Source of the DNA: UBA6912 sp041611095
GTDB lineage: Bacteria > Actinomycetota > Acidimicrobiia > Spongiisociales > UBA5794
DNA length: 36,920 nt
Direction of reading: 5' to 3'
Assembly (NCBI GenBank): GCA_041611095.1
Contig: JBFINP010000027.1
Coordinates: 1 to 36,920 of the forward strand
The notes beneath the pieces were generated by a model, which had not been told where the DNA came from, made no database searches, and saw only the letters and a program-made list of their open reading frames with translations. Of the stretch, positions 13,737 through 22,710 are shown piece by piece. The first letter of the stretch is position 1. Every line of letters starts with the position of its first letter. Position numbers and translations under genes: made by a program.

Positions 13737-16247
13737 TCAGCTCTTCATCCTGGTGTCGTCGGGGTCGAACAACGGTGTGCTGCCCGCCACGGCGACCTTC
13801 ACCGGGAACAGCTCGTTCTGATACATCATGCGCAGCTCGGTGCCCACCTTTGCGTGCTCCGGGGGGAGGTAGCCGAGGAGAAGGAACTTGCCCACCGACG
13901 GGCCGGCGCCGGCGCTGGTGACCCGGGACACCCGCTCCTTGGCGTCGAGGATGCGTTTCCCGTCGAGCGTCAGGATCGGCTCGTTGCCCCCCATGGGGAA
14001 GCGGGGGATCCCGCTGTCCGAGGTGTGGTCCTCCACCGTCAGGGTGCAGCAGATCGCGGCCGGGTCCTCCTCACGGGCCTCGAGGTACGCCTTCTTGCCG
14101 ATGAACTCCGCCGACTTGACCCTTGGCCGGGCGAGCCCTGCCTCCACGGGGTTGTACTCGGACTCGAGCTCGGCCCCCATCAGCCGGTAGCCCTTCTCGA
14201 GCCGGCCCGAGGTGCCGTACACCCCGGCGCCGACGGGGGTGACGCCGAGGTCCTGGCCTGCTTCCCACAGCATGTCCCACAACTTGAGCCCATGCTCCAT
14301 GTCCGTCGAGATCTCCCAGCCGAGCTCCCCGACGTACGAGATGCGCAACATGGTGCAGGGGATCGATCCCAGGGTGATCCAACGAACGGCGCCGTAGGGG
14401 AAGCCCTCGTTGGACACGTCGTCTTTGGTGAGGCGGGACACGAGCATCCGGGCGTTGGGGCCCCATACGCCGACGGTGCAGATCGCCGACGTCGTGTCCT
14501 CCATGTGCACGGAGCCGTCGTCGGGCAACCACCTGCGGAACCAGTAGCTGTCGCGGCCCCCGTCGAACCCGCCGGTGACCACGCGAAAGTGACGCTCGCC
14601 GAGACGCAGGATCGTGAGGTCCGAGCGGAAGCCGCCGAGCTCGTTGAGCAGCGGCGTGTAGATCGCGCTGCCCACCGGTCGGTCGCAGTTGTTGACGGCC
14701 ATGCGCTGGACATAGTCGACGACGCCCGGACCGGTGAAGTCGAACATGGCGAACGCGGTCACGTCGACGAGGCCGACGCTGTCTCGGAGCGCCAGGTGCT
14801 CGCCGATCTGGATCGGACTCCACCAGCGTGCGTCCCACTCATGGGGGCGCTCCTGGATGTGGTCCGCGTACCGCTCGAGCAGCGGGGCATTGGAGTCGTA
14901 CCAGTGGGGGCGCTCCCATCCGCCGGCCTCGAAGTACACGGCTCCGAGCTCCTGGGTGCGCAGGTGGAATGGGCTGATCCGGCTCATACGCTCCGAGGCC
15001 CATTGCTCCCTGGGGTGCACGATGCCGTACGTCTTGTTGAAGTGCTCGGCGCACCGCTCCAGGATGTGGTGCTCGGTCCGCTGATACGTGTAGAACCGGC
15101 TCACGTCGGAGGCGTGCGGGTCGAGCTCGGGGTACCCGTGGGTCATCCACTCCGCGATCGTCCTGCCCGTGCCCGGTCCCTCCTTGATCCAAATCGCGGC
15201 GCACGACCACAGGTTCCTCACCTCCACCGTTTCACCGACGAGTGGCATTGCATCAGGCGTCAGCGACAGGAGGCCGTTGATCCCGTACTTGATCTCGGCG
15301 TCGCCGAGGAAGGGCATGAGGTCGATGGCCTGCTCGAGCTGCGGGTCGAAGTCGTCCATCGTGAGGGGCAGCTCGGTGGGGGAGAGGCGGGACTCTTCGA
15401 TGGAGGGAATGGTGTCGGGGTGGTGGAAGATCGGGCGATGGGCGTACGAACCGACTTCCATCGACCCGGCGGTCTGCCGCTCATAACAGAACGTGTCCAT
15501 GTCCCGGACGATCGGGTACCCGATCTCGTTGTTCGTTGCCTGCAAGACATCGAGGGGACCGACGTCGATCATCTGGTGCACCGCAGGCGTGAGGGGAATC
15601 GTGGCGCCGGCCATGGCGGCGATCCGAGGGCTCCAGACTCCGCAGGCGATCACGATGTGTTCGCACGCGATCTCGCCCTTGTCGGTCATGACGCTCGCGA
15701 CCTTGCCGTCGACGACGTCGATGTCCACGACCTCGGTGTTGGGCAGGACGGTGAGCGCCTCCAGCTCCATGGCACGCTCGCGCATGAGCGTGCCCGCACG
15801 CAGCGAGTCGACCACGGAGACGCTTGGGGTATAGAAGCCGCCGAGCACCAGCTCCTCGTTGATGTAGGGAATCAGCTCTTTCACCTCCGAGGGAAAGAGC
15901 AGCCGGGTCTCGATGCCCCACGTCTTGGCCGAGGTCATGCGCCGTTTGAACTCCTCGAGGCGAGCTTCGGTCCTGGCGACCTCGACGCCTCCCGACGTCG
16001 TGCTCACACCCATCTCCTCGTACTGGCGCTGGCTGTCGAGGGTGAGGTACGCCATCTCCTTGTTGTGATCGACCGGGAAGATGAAGTTCGACGCGTGCCC
16101 CGTGGAGCCTCCCGGGTTGGGGAGCGGTCCCTTGTCGATCTGGACGATGTCGCGCCACCCCAGCTCGGCCAGGTGAGCGACGACCGAGTTGCCGACGATT
16201 CCCGCACCGATGACGACGACCTTGGCGGTGGTGGGCATCTCGCTCAC
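13737..16247 (-). CDS. FAD-dependent demethylating dehydrogenase with GcvT domain (dimethylglycine/sarcosine dehydrogenase-like)
   Basis: This 836-residue protein has the two-part build of dimethylglycine and sarcosine dehydrogenases. An N-terminal FAD domain carries GAGIVG at 14-19; His51 in GGSTGHAS aligns by motif with the His that binds FAD covalently in those enzymes, though the usual preceding Trp is Gly. A linker follows, then a C-terminal aminomethyltransferase-like domain that binds THF. Expected reaction: oxidative N-demethylation, methylene-THF out and electrons to ETF, whose subunits follow directly. The GTG at 16247 is preferred because AAGGAG lies six bases upstream; an ATG at 16238 is possible. 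The exact substrate cannot be read and need not be dimethylglycine. Confidence 0.87.
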   Translation of the reverse strand: MSEMPTTAKVVVIGAGIVGNSVVAHLAELGWRDIVQIDKGPLPNPGGSTGHASNFIFPVDHNKEMAYLTLDSQRQYEEMGVSTTSGGVEVARTEARLEEFKRRMTSAKTWGIETRLLFPSEVKELIPYINEELVLGGFYTPSVSVVDSLRAGTLMRERAMELEALTVLPNTEVVDIDVVDGKVASVMTDKGEIACEHIVIACGVWSPRIAAMAGATIPLTPAVHQMIDVGPLDVLQATNNEIGYPIVRDMDTFCYERQTAGSMEVGSYAHRPIFHHPDTIPSIEESRLSPTELPLTMDDFDPQLEQAIDLMPFLGDAEIKYGINGLLSLTPDAMPLVGETVEVRNLWSCAAIWIKEGPGTGRTIAEWMTHGYPELDPHASDVSRFYTYQRTEHHILERCAEHFNKTYGIVHPREQWASERMSRISPFHLRTQELGAVYFEAGGWERPHWYDSNAPLLERYADHIQERPHEWDARWWSPIQIGEHLALRDSVGLVDVTAFAMFDFTGPGVVDYVQRMAVNNCDRPVGSAIYTPLLNELGGFRSDLTILRLGERHFRVVTGGFDGGRDSYWFRRWLPDDGSVHMEDTTSAICTVGVWGPNARMLVSRLTKDDVSNEGFPYGAVRWITLGSIPCTMLRISYVGELGWEISTDMEHGLKLWDMLWEAGQDLGVTPVGAGVYGTSGRLEKGYRLMGAELESEYNPVEAGLARPRVKSAEFIGKKAYLEAREEDPAAICCTLTVEDHTSDSGIPRFPMGGNEPILTLDGKRILDAKERVSRVTSAGAGPSVGKFLLLGYLPPEHAKVGTELRMMYQNELFPVKVAVAGSTPLFDPDDTRMKS

Positions 16248-16566
16248 GCAGGGCTCCTTCTCCGGGTGGTTTGCGGACGTCTCGCCTGCCGGCACGACGG
16301 CGTGCAGGGCGCACACATGCCACGATCGCGCGTTGTTCCGATCGGGCACCCTACTGCGGCGGTATAGCCGTCGCATCCCGGTGTCCCTGCCCACCGCCGG
16401 GCGAACGTAGACGCTGCGAAACCGTTGGCGGGCCGGCCCTCCAACGGATAGAGTGCCACGATGTAGAACCGTGCCGCATGATGGCACATAGCGCCGCAGG
16501 CGAAGCCTTGCGGCCCACCAGCCACGCTGCCCCATCTCGGACGCAACAAGGACACGCGAGCCGGAC
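16248..16566. promoter_or_regulatory. 319-nt divergent control region between FAD-dehydrogenase and methyltransferase operons
   Basis: No gene is supported here. The region holds the ribosome-binding site of the minus-strand dehydrogenase next to its start and two tandem IclR-type boxes at 16453-16487. From about 16258 to 16440 it is GC-rich with no further structure I can support. No cobalamin, glycine or SAM riboswitch signature was found on either strand. Confidence 0.6.
16453..16487. promoter_or_regulatory. tandem IclR-type operators ahead of the corrinoid operon
   Basis: Two 17-bp imperfect inverted repeats sit 18 bp apart: GTGCCAC-GAT-GTAGAAC (16453-16469) and GTGCCGC-ATG-ATGGCAC (16471-16487). 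The first 25 bases match the hut operator at 20 of 25 positions, with the same 18-bp step between left half-sites. The block lies about 80 nt upstream of the corrinoid protein gene and about 205 nt from the divergent FAD-dehydrogenase start, so it may control both operons. Confidence 0.6.
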
Positions 16567-17271
16567 ATGAGCGACGACCTGGAGCTGGATCTCTCAGCAC
16601 TGCCCGACGACGATCTCGTCGCCCAGATGCACGACGATCTCTACGACGGGCTGGCCGACGAGATCGTCGAGGGAACCACGATCCTCCTCGAACGCGGCTG
16701 GAGCGCACCGGACGTGCTCAACCAGGCCCTGGTGGAGGGGATGCGCATCGTCGGGATCGACTTCCGTGACGGGATCCTGTTCGTGCCTGAGGTCCTGCTC
16801 GCCGCCAACGCCATGAAGGCCGGCATGGAGATGCTGCGGCCGCTGCTCGCCGAAACCGGCGCCGACACCATCGGGAAGGTCGTCATCGGCACCGTCAAGG
16901 GCGACATCCACGACATCGGCAAGAACCTCGTGGCGATGATGCTCGAGGGCGCCGGTTTCGACGTCGTCGATCTCGGGATCAACACCGACGTGGAGGAGTA
17001 CCTCGGGGCGCTGGACGAGCACAAGCCGGACATCCTCGGCATGTCGGCCCTGCTCACCACGACGATGCCCTACATGAAGGTGGTCATCGACACCATGGTG
17101 GAGCGGGGCATCCGCAGCGACTACATCGTCCTCGTCGGCGGGGCGCCCCTCAACGCCGAGTTCGGCGAGGCCGTCGGGGCGGACGCCTACTGCCGCGATG
17201 CGGCGGTGGCCGCCGACACCGCCAAAGAGCTCGTGCAGCGCCGACGGATCATGGCCGCCGAGGATGTCTGA
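16567..17271 (+). CDS. corrinoid (cobalamin-binding) methyltransfer protein, MtbC/MttC-like
   Basis: This 234-residue protein carries methyl groups on cobalamin between methyltransferases. Residues 1-95 are an acidic, helical cap domain (MetH cap-like), and 100-225 a Rossmann B12 domain. DIHDIGKN at 113-120 contains the DxHxxG motif, with His115 as probable lower cobalt ligand; GMSALLTTTM and LVGGAPLN complete the site. The acidic start could bind the basic tails of the partner methyltransferases. It is the first gene of a seven-gene operon and overlaps the next by 8 nt. It corresponds to the third domain of MetH as a free protein as well as to MttC/MtbC; both uses are compatible. Confidence 0.92.
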   Translation: MSDDLELDLSALPDDDLVAQMHDDLYDGLADEIVEGTTILLERGWSAPDVLNQALVEGMRIVGIDFRDGILFVPEVLLAANAMKAGMEMLRPLLAETGADTIGKVVIGTVKGDIHDIGKNLVAMMLEGAGFDVVDLGINTDVEEYLGALDEHKPDILGMSALLTTTMPYMKVVIDTMVERGIRSDYIVLVGGAPLNAEFGEAVGADAYCRDAAVAADTAKELVQRRRIMAAEDV

Positions 17272-17911
17272 CACGGGCGGTACGACCCCGGGACGTGTGC
17301 TGGTCCTCGCCTGTGGTGCGTTGGCCAGGGAGATCCTCGATGTGGTTCGTATCAACGGTTGGCACCACGTGAAGCTGGAGTGCCTGCCGGTCGGTCTGCA
17401 CAACCGTCCCGAGAAGATCCCGGCGGCGGTCGAGCGCCGTCTCGCCACCGCGGTGCGGGAGTACGACCGCATCCTCGTGGGGTACGCGGACTGCGGAACC
17501 GGTGGGCTCCTGGACCCGATCGTCGCCCGCTACGGTGCCACGCGCCTGCCCGGCGCTCACTGCTACGAGTTCTTCGCCACCTCCCCCCGCTTCGCTGTAT
17601 TGAGCGGAGGCGAGATCGGCACGCTCTATCTCACCGACTACCTGGTCAAGCACTTCGACCGTGTGGTGTGGCGGGGTCTCGGGCTCGATCGCCACCCGCA
17701 GTTGCTCGACTCCTATTTCGCCAACTACACCCGGCTGGCCTATCTGTCGCAGCAGCCGACGCCCCGGCTGCTTCGCGAAGCCGCCGCGGCCGCCCAGCGG
17801 CTCGGCCTGCGGTTCGAGCACATCCCGACCGGGTACGGGGATCTCGTGACCTCCCTCGTCGACTCCGTCACCGCAGTGCCTCTGGCGGTTCCGGCGGTTC
17901 GGATCGCGTGA
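17264..17911 (+). CDS. DUF1638 family protein
   Basis: This 215-residue cytoplasmic protein matches DUF1638 by its opening LVLACGALAREI, the ECLPVGLHNRPEKIP segment, VGYADCGTGGLLD and GAHCYEFFA. The conserved cysteines and His in these blocks suggest a metal or cofactor site, but no biochemical role is established to my knowledge. The ATG at 17264 lies inside the end of the corrinoid gene (8-nt overlap), and the stop overlaps the next gene by 1 nt. DUF1638 genes recur beside MttB-type methyltransferases and corrinoid proteins, so a service role in methyl or corrinoid handling is a reasonable inference. Confidence 0.85.
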   Translation: MSDTGGTTPGRVLVLACGALAREILDVVRINGWHHVKLECLPVGLHNRPEKIPAAVERRLATAVREYDRILVGYADCGTGGLLDPIVARYGATRLPGAHCYEFFATSPRFAVLSGGEIGTLYLTDYLVKHFDRVVWRGLGLDRHPQLLDSYFANYTRLAYLSQQPTPRLLREAAAAAQRLGLRFEHIPTGYGDLVTSLVDSVTAVPLAVPAVRIA

Positions 17912-18261
17912 TGGTTCGCGGCAACCGTCCCAACGGCAGGCATGCGTCTGGCGATGCCGAGCTGATCACGATCCTGTGGAGGGACATCCCGACCCAGGTC
18001 ACCGCGCGCGCCGGGCGCCGCAAGGTGAGCATGCAACTCGCCGACCGGTTCCAGGTCGCCGCCGACCGGGCTGCGGTCGTCGCCGGCAAGCACACCACGG
18101 ACGACTACCTCGCCGAATGGCGCCGCGACGCCCGGCCGTGTGGAGACGATCTGGAGGCCGAGGCCGAGGCGGCCGCGAAGGCGCTCGAGGCGCGGTTCAC
18201 CGCAGATGTCCTCCAGCGCCTCGTGGAAGCGGGTGGGGTCTTGGGCGGAGCGGCGCCATGA
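17911..18261 (+). CDS. small 'virulence factor' domain protein in the corrinoid operon
   Basis: This 116-residue soluble protein has the block ITILWRDIPTQVTARAGRRK at about 18-37, then RFQVAADRAAVVAGK and DDYLAEWRRD. These match a small family named 'virulence factor' in databases, a label with no bearing here. The C-terminal third is a charged helix rich in Glu and Ala. It starts at the ATG at 17911 inside the DUF1638 stop (TGATG; an in-frame GTG at 17908 is also possible) and its stop overlaps the next gene as ATGA. Members tend to occur beside methyl-THF and corrinoid methyltransferases. No function is claimed; a partner or assembly role is inference. Confidence 0.8.
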   Translation: MVRGNRPNGRHASGDAELITILWRDIPTQVTARAGRRKVSMQLADRFQVAADRAAVVAGKHTTDDYLAEWRRDARPCGDDLEAEAEAAAKALEARFTADVLQRLVEAGGVLGGAAP

Positions 18262-19160
18262 CCGATACCGTCGTCGGCTCCGCAACGCGCGAGGTCGTCA
18301 TCGGATCGGGCAGACCGTTCGTCGTGATCGGCGAGCGCATCAATCCCACCGGGCGCAAGTTGCTCGCCGCCGAGATGAAGGAGGGCGACTTCACCCGCGT
18401 CGAAGCAGATGCGATCGCCCAGGTCGAGGCGGGCGCTCACATGCTCGACGTCAACGCCGGCATCCCCCTGGCGGACGAGCCGGCGATCCTGGCGGCGGCG
18501 GTCGAGCTCGTCCAGGGCCTCACCAACGTGCCTCTCTCCATCGACTCCTCGATCATCGACGCCCTCGCCGCAGGTCTCGCCGTCTACGAGGGCAAGCCAC
18601 TCGTGAACTCGGTCACGGGCGAGGACGAATCGCTGGAACGGGTACTGCCGCTGATCGCCAAGCACGGAGCCGCCGTTGTGGCGATCACCAACGACGAGAC
18701 CGGGATCTCCCAGGATCCCGACGTCCGCTTCGAGGTGGCCAAGAAGATCATCAACAGGGCCGCCGACCACGGCATCCCGGCCGGCGACGTCGTTGTGGAT
18801 CCCCTCGTGATGCCTATCGGGGCGATGCGCACCGCTGGTCAGCAGGTGTTCCGGCTGGTGCGGCGCCTCCACGACGAGCTCGGTGTCAACACGACGTGTG
18901 GAGCGTCCAACGTCAGTTTCGGATTGCCGAACCGCGCAGGCATCAATGCCGCGTTCATCTCGATGGCGATCACGGCCGGCCTCACCTCGGCGATCACGAA
19001 CCCGCTCGAGCCGGAGATCATGCAGGCGATCCGGGCCTCCGACGTCCTGATGGGCAATGACCAGGACTGCGCCGCCTGGATCGATGCGTACCGTCAACCA
19101 CCCGTAGAAGGGGAGGGCGCACGCCGGCGCACCAACCGCCGGCGCGCCCAGCCGACGTGA
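18258..19160 (+). CDS. methyltetrahydrofolate:corrinoid methyltransferase (pterin-binding, MetH-domain-2/AcsE-like)
   Basis: This 300-residue TIM-barrel protein moves methyl groups between THF and a corrinoid protein. Pterin-family motifs run in order: GERINPTGRK, MLDVNAG, LSIDSS, NSVTGEDE, ITNDETGI, VVDPLVMPIG and GASNVSFGLPNR. In this operon it would link methylcobalamin from MttB to 5-methyl-THF, then MetF, or feed methyl-THF carbon to the corrinoid protein for methionine synthesis. The tail GARRRTNRRR (RTNRRR at 291-296) repeats the tail of the homocysteine methyltransferase at 10060. The ATG at 18258 and the stop both lie in 4-nt overlaps (ATGA, GTGA). Confidence 0.92.
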   Translation: MTDTVVGSATREVVIGSGRPFVVIGERINPTGRKLLAAEMKEGDFTRVEADAIAQVEAGAHMLDVNAGIPLADEPAILAAAVELVQGLTNVPLSIDSSIIDALAAGLAVYEGKPLVNSVTGEDESLERVLPLIAKHGAAVVAITNDETGISQDPDVRFEVAKKIINRAADHGIPAGDVVVDPLVMPIGAMRTAGQQVFRLVRRLHDELGVNTTCGASNVSFGLPNRAGINAAFISMAITAGLTSAITNPLEPEIMQAIRASDVLMGNDQDCAAWIDAYRQPPVEGEGARRRTNRRRAQPT

Positions 19161-21187
19161 GCACGCCCCCCTCGTCGGGTACAGATCACCGGGTCGTGTT
19201 CACGCCCTCAGGCCGCGAGGTCGTCGTGGCTCCCGGCACCACGATCCTCGACGCCGCCCGGCAGGGCGGGGTCGACCTCGACTCGGTCTGTGCCGCCCGG
19301 GGGATCTGCGGGCGCTGCCAGATCCAACCCTCGATGGGCGACTTCCCCAAGTGGAGGATCGCATCCACGGAGTCGGCGCTGTCGTCGTGGTCGACGCGCG
19401 AGGCGGCCTATGCGGAACGTCGCGGCCTGGCCCCAGGCCGCCGGCTCGGCTGTGCCGTCACAGTGCTCGGCGACATCGTCGTGGATGTCCCCGAGGAGAG
19501 CCAGGTGCACAAGCAGGTGGTGCGCAAGGACCTCCACATCACCGAGTTGATCGTCGATCCCGTAGTCGACCTCCGTTACGTCGAGGTGCCGTCGCCGGCA
19601 CTGGGGACCGGAGTGAGCGACCAACGCGCCCTCATCGCTGCATTGGAGGCGGATTGGAACCTCAGCGAGGTCACTATCGATGCACGCGTTCTGGCGACGC
19701 TCCGCAAGACGCTCGCCTCCGATCCGGGCACGACGGTGGCGCTCTACGGCCTGTCACGAATCGTCGCCGCCTGGCCCGGATACGTAGATCGCATCGCCGG
19801 GGTGGCGATCGACGTCGGTTCCACGACGATCGCCGCCTACCTGTGCGATCTGGCCACCGGTGAGCTGCTGGCGAGCGGCGGCGTGATGAACCCGCAGATC
19901 AGGTTCGGCGAGGATCTGATGAGCCGGGTGTCGTACGCGATGATGACGGATGGAGGGGCCGCCGAGTTGACGTCTGCCGTGCGCCACGCGGTGGACGGCC
20001 TGGTGGGGCTTCTGGCGCGCGACGCCGAGATCGAACGCAATCGGGTGCTCGATCTCGTGTTGGTGGGCAATCCGATCATGCACCACCTCTACCTCGGGTT
20101 CGACCCCACCCCGCTCGGTGTGGCACCGTTCACCCTCGCGACCGGTGACCCGGTCACGGTGGACGCCGGCTACGTCGACCTGGACGCCCCCGGCGCCACG
20201 GTCACCTTTGCGCCGTGCATCGCCGGACACGTCGGCGCCGACACGGTGGGAGCGATCCTCGCCGAAGGGCCGCATCGCAGCGAAGAGGTACAGCTCCTCG
20301 TCGACGTCGGCACCAACGCCGAGATCGTGCTCGGGAACCGCGACGGGCTCTACGCGGCATCGAGCCCGACCGGCCCGGCGCTCGAGGGCGGCGAGATCAG
20401 CTGCGGAATGCGAGCGGCGGTGGGAGCCATCGAGCGGGTTCGCATCGACCGGGAGAGCTTCGAGCCACGGTTCGCCGTCATCGGCGCCGAGCCGTGGTCG
20501 GACGAGCCGGCCTTTGCCGGCGCCACGAAGGACATCTCGATCGGCGGCGTGTGCGGATCAGGGATCATCGAGACCATCGGGGAGATGTTCCTCGCCGGGA
20601 TCCTCAACGCCCAAGGGCTGATCGTCGGCGAGCTCGCCGGGCGGACGGGTCGCATCGTTCCCGACGGCCGCACATTCGCTTACGTCCTCCACGAGGGTCC
20701 GCCGCGTCTCACCATCACCCAGAACGACGTGCGTGCGGTGCAGCTCGCCAAGGCGGCACTCCGAGCGGGCATCGACCTCCTGCGGGAGCGCTCGGGTCTG
20801 CGGGGAATCGACACGATACGGCTCGCCGGTGCCTTCGGATCCCACATCGACCCCATCTACGCAATGGTCCTCGGGCTCATCCCCGATGGTCCCGAGGGCA
20901 GCGCCGTCGCCGCGGGCAACGCCTCGGGCGTGGGAGCCGTGCGCGCATTGCTGTCGGCCGAGGAGCGGAGGGAGATGATGCGGATCCCGGAGCTGGTGAC
21001 GAAGATCGAGACCGCCACCGAGCCGCGATTTCAGGAGCTGTTCGTGGCTGCGATGGGTTTCCCACATGCGGTCGAGCCGACGCCGTATCTTGCAGAGATG
21101 GTCGACCTGCCGGGCGGCCATCTGGTCGGCCCACGTCCGGCGAGGAGTGGACGACGCCGCCCAATCCGACAGAGGGAGAGGTCATGA
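19157..21187 (+). CDS. corrinoid protein reductive activator (RamA/RACE-like, DUF4445)
   Basis: This 676-residue protein should reduce inactive Co(II) corrinoid to Co(I) with ATP. An N-terminal plant-type 2Fe-2S domain has ligands Cys45, Cys51, Cys54 (CxxxxxCxxC) and Cys99. A middle region of about 110-200 follows, then an ASKHA-fold ATPase with AIDVGSTTIAAYL, LLVDVGTNAEIVLGN, GGVCGSGIIE and IRLAGAFGSHIDP. The iron-sulfur domain places it with the DUF4445 reactivases of methyltransfer systems and split MetH, not with MetH's own reactivation domain. The GTG at 19157 overlaps the upstream stop as GTGA; its own stop overlaps mttB as ATGA. Confidence 0.92.
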   Translation: MSTPPSSGTDHRVVFTPSGREVVVAPGTTILDAARQGGVDLDSVCAARGICGRCQIQPSMGDFPKWRIASTESALSSWSTREAAYAERRGLAPGRRLGCAVTVLGDIVVDVPEESQVHKQVVRKDLHITELIVDPVVDLRYVEVPSPALGTGVSDQRALIAALEADWNLSEVTIDARVLATLRKTLASDPGTTVALYGLSRIVAAWPGYVDRIAGVAIDVGSTTIAAYLCDLATGELLASGGVMNPQIRFGEDLMSRVSYAMMTDGGAAELTSAVRHAVDGLVGLLARDAEIERNRVLDLVLVGNPIMHHLYLGFDPTPLGVAPFTLATGDPVTVDAGYVDLDAPGATVTFAPCIAGHVGADTVGAILAEGPHRSEEVQLLVDVGTNAEIVLGNRDGLYAASSPTGPALEGGEISCGMRAAVGAIERVRIDRESFEPRFAVIGAEPWSDEPAFAGATKDISIGGVCGSGIIETIGEMFLAGILNAQGLIVGELAGRTGRIVPDGRTFAYVLHEGPPRLTITQNDVRAVQLAKAALRAGIDLLRERSGLRGIDTIRLAGAFGSHIDPIYAMVLGLIPDGPEGSAVAAGNASGVGAVRALLSAEERREMMRIPELVTKIETATEPRFQELFVAAMGFPHAVEPTPYLAEMVDLPGGHLVGPRPARSGRRRPIRQRERS

Positions 21188-22710
21188 CCGAGCGTCGCCG
21201 AGGTCGAGCCGCGAGACAGGCGGCTCGCGTCTCGAAGGCCATCGAGCAGCAACGATTCCTCACCAGGCAGCTTGCCCCCGTCGAGGTGCTCTCGGCGGAG
21301 GGTCTCGAGCTCATCGAACACAACGCAGACACCCTCCTCGAGCAGGTGGGCGTCGAGATCGTCGGCTACGACGAGGCCCTCGGCATCTTCCGACGTGCCG
21401 GGGCCGACGTAAACGGAACCAGGGTGCGTTTTCCCCGCGGCATGTGCCGCGAGCTCGTACAGGCCTCGGCACCGCAGAGCTTCGTCCAGCACGCCCGCAA
21501 TCCCGAGCGTTCGGTCGCCATTGGTGATCCCCACATCGTCATGGCGCCGGTGTACGGACCGCCGTTCGTGCGAGACCTCGACAGGGGTCGGCGCTACGCG
21601 ACGATCGAGGACTTCCACAACCTCGCCAAGCTCACCCACATGGCCCCGGCGCTCCACCACGGCGGGGGCACGCTGTGCGAGCCGGTCGATCTGCCCGTCA
21701 ACAAGCGCCACTTCGACATGGTCTACGCCCACATCAAGTACCACGACAAACCCTTCATGGGCTCGGTCACTCACCCCAGCCGAGCCCAGGACTCCGTCGA
21801 CATGGCGAAGGTGCTGTTCGGCGAAGACACGCTCGCAGAGAAGACGGTGCTCCTTGCGCTCGCCAACGCCAACTCGCCGATGTCGTGGGACCACGCAATG
21901 CTCGGATCGGCGAAGGTCTACGCCGAGAACAATCAGGCCACGCTGATCACGCCCTTCATCCTCGCCGGGGCGATGGCTCCGACGACTACGGCCGCTGCGG
22001 CCACGCAGACGCTTGCCGAGGCGCTGGCGGGGATGGCCTTCACTCAGATCGTGCGGCCAGGGGCGCCGGTGATCTTCGGCTCCTTCGCCAGCTCCATCTC
22101 GATGCAGTCTGGGGCTCCCACGTTCGGGACCCCGGAGCCGGCGATGATGCTGTTCGTCATGGCGCAACTCTCGCGGCGCCTTGGGGTGCCCTTCAGGTCG
22201 GGAGGCAACTTCACCGCGTCGAAGGTTCTCGACGCCCAAGCTGCCTACGAGAGCGCCATGACGTTCCTGCCCGCCATCCAGGCCGGCGTCAACTTCATCC
22301 TGCACTCCGCCGGGTGGCTCGAGGGAGGTCTGACGGTGGGCTACGAGAAGTTCGTGTACGACGCCGACCAGGCATCGATGATGGAGCGCTTCGTGTCGGG
22401 GGTGGCAATGGACGACAATGCACTGGCACTGGACACCATGCTGGAGAATGGCCCCGGTCAGCACTTCCTCGGGACGGCGCACACGATGGCGAACTACGAG
22501 ACCGCGTTCTGGCGATCGCAACTGGCAGACAACAACAGCTTCGAGCAGTGGGAATCGGACGGGTCTCTCCACATCGTCGATCGCGCCAACCGACGCTGGA
22601 AACAGCTCCTCGAGAGCTACGAACCACCCCCGCTCGACGAGACGATCGACGAGGCGCTGGTCGACTGGATGGAGCGCCGCAAGGCGTCGTTCCCGGACTC
22701 GGACGTGTGA
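21184..22710 (+). CDS. MttB-superfamily quaternary amine:corrinoid methyltransferase (non-pyrrolysine)
   Basis: This 508-residue protein belongs to the trimethylamine methyltransferase (MttB) superfamily. It has a basic start (TERRRGRAARQAAR), FLTRQLAPVEVLSAEGLELIE, VYGPPFVRDLDRGRRY, HHGGGTLCEPVD and a late-barrel GGNFTASKVLDAQAAYES. There is no in-frame amber codon, so it lacks pyrrolysine. Such members characterised so far demethylate quaternary amines (glycine betaine, proline betaine, carnitine and related) rather than trimethylamine. Expected reaction: transfer of one methyl to the Co(I) corrinoid protein at 16567. Starts by ATGA overlap. The substrate is not readable; the co-regulated hut operon makes a trimethylated histidine worth testing. 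Confidence 0.9.
   Translation: MTERRRGRAARQAARVSKAIEQQRFLTRQLAPVEVLSAEGLELIEHNADTLLEQVGVEIVGYDEALGIFRRAGADVNGTRVRFPRGMCRELVQASAPQSFVQHARNPERSVAIGDPHIVMAPVYGPPFVRDLDRGRRYATIEDFHNLAKLTHMAPALHHGGGTLCEPVDLPVNKRHFDMVYAHIKYHDKPFMGSVTHPSRAQDSVDMAKVLFGEDTLAEKTVLLALANANSPMSWDHAMLGSAKVYAENNQATLITPFILAGAMAPTTTAAAATQTLAEALAGMAFTQIVRPGAPVIFGSFASSISMQSGAPTFGTPEPAMMLFVMAQLSRRLGVPFRSGGNFTASKVLDAQAAYESAMTFLPAIQAGVNFILHSAGWLEGGLTVGYEKFVYDADQASMMERFVSGVAMDDNALALDTMLENGPGQHFLGTAHTMANYETAFWRSQLADNNSFEQWESDGSLHIVDRANRRWKQLLESYEPPPLDETIDEALVDWMERRKASFPDSDV

Noticed and set aside
21184..22710. Possible pyrrolysine-containing MttB.
   Set aside because: The frame runs to full length without an internal TAG, and no pyrrolysine genes are nearby.
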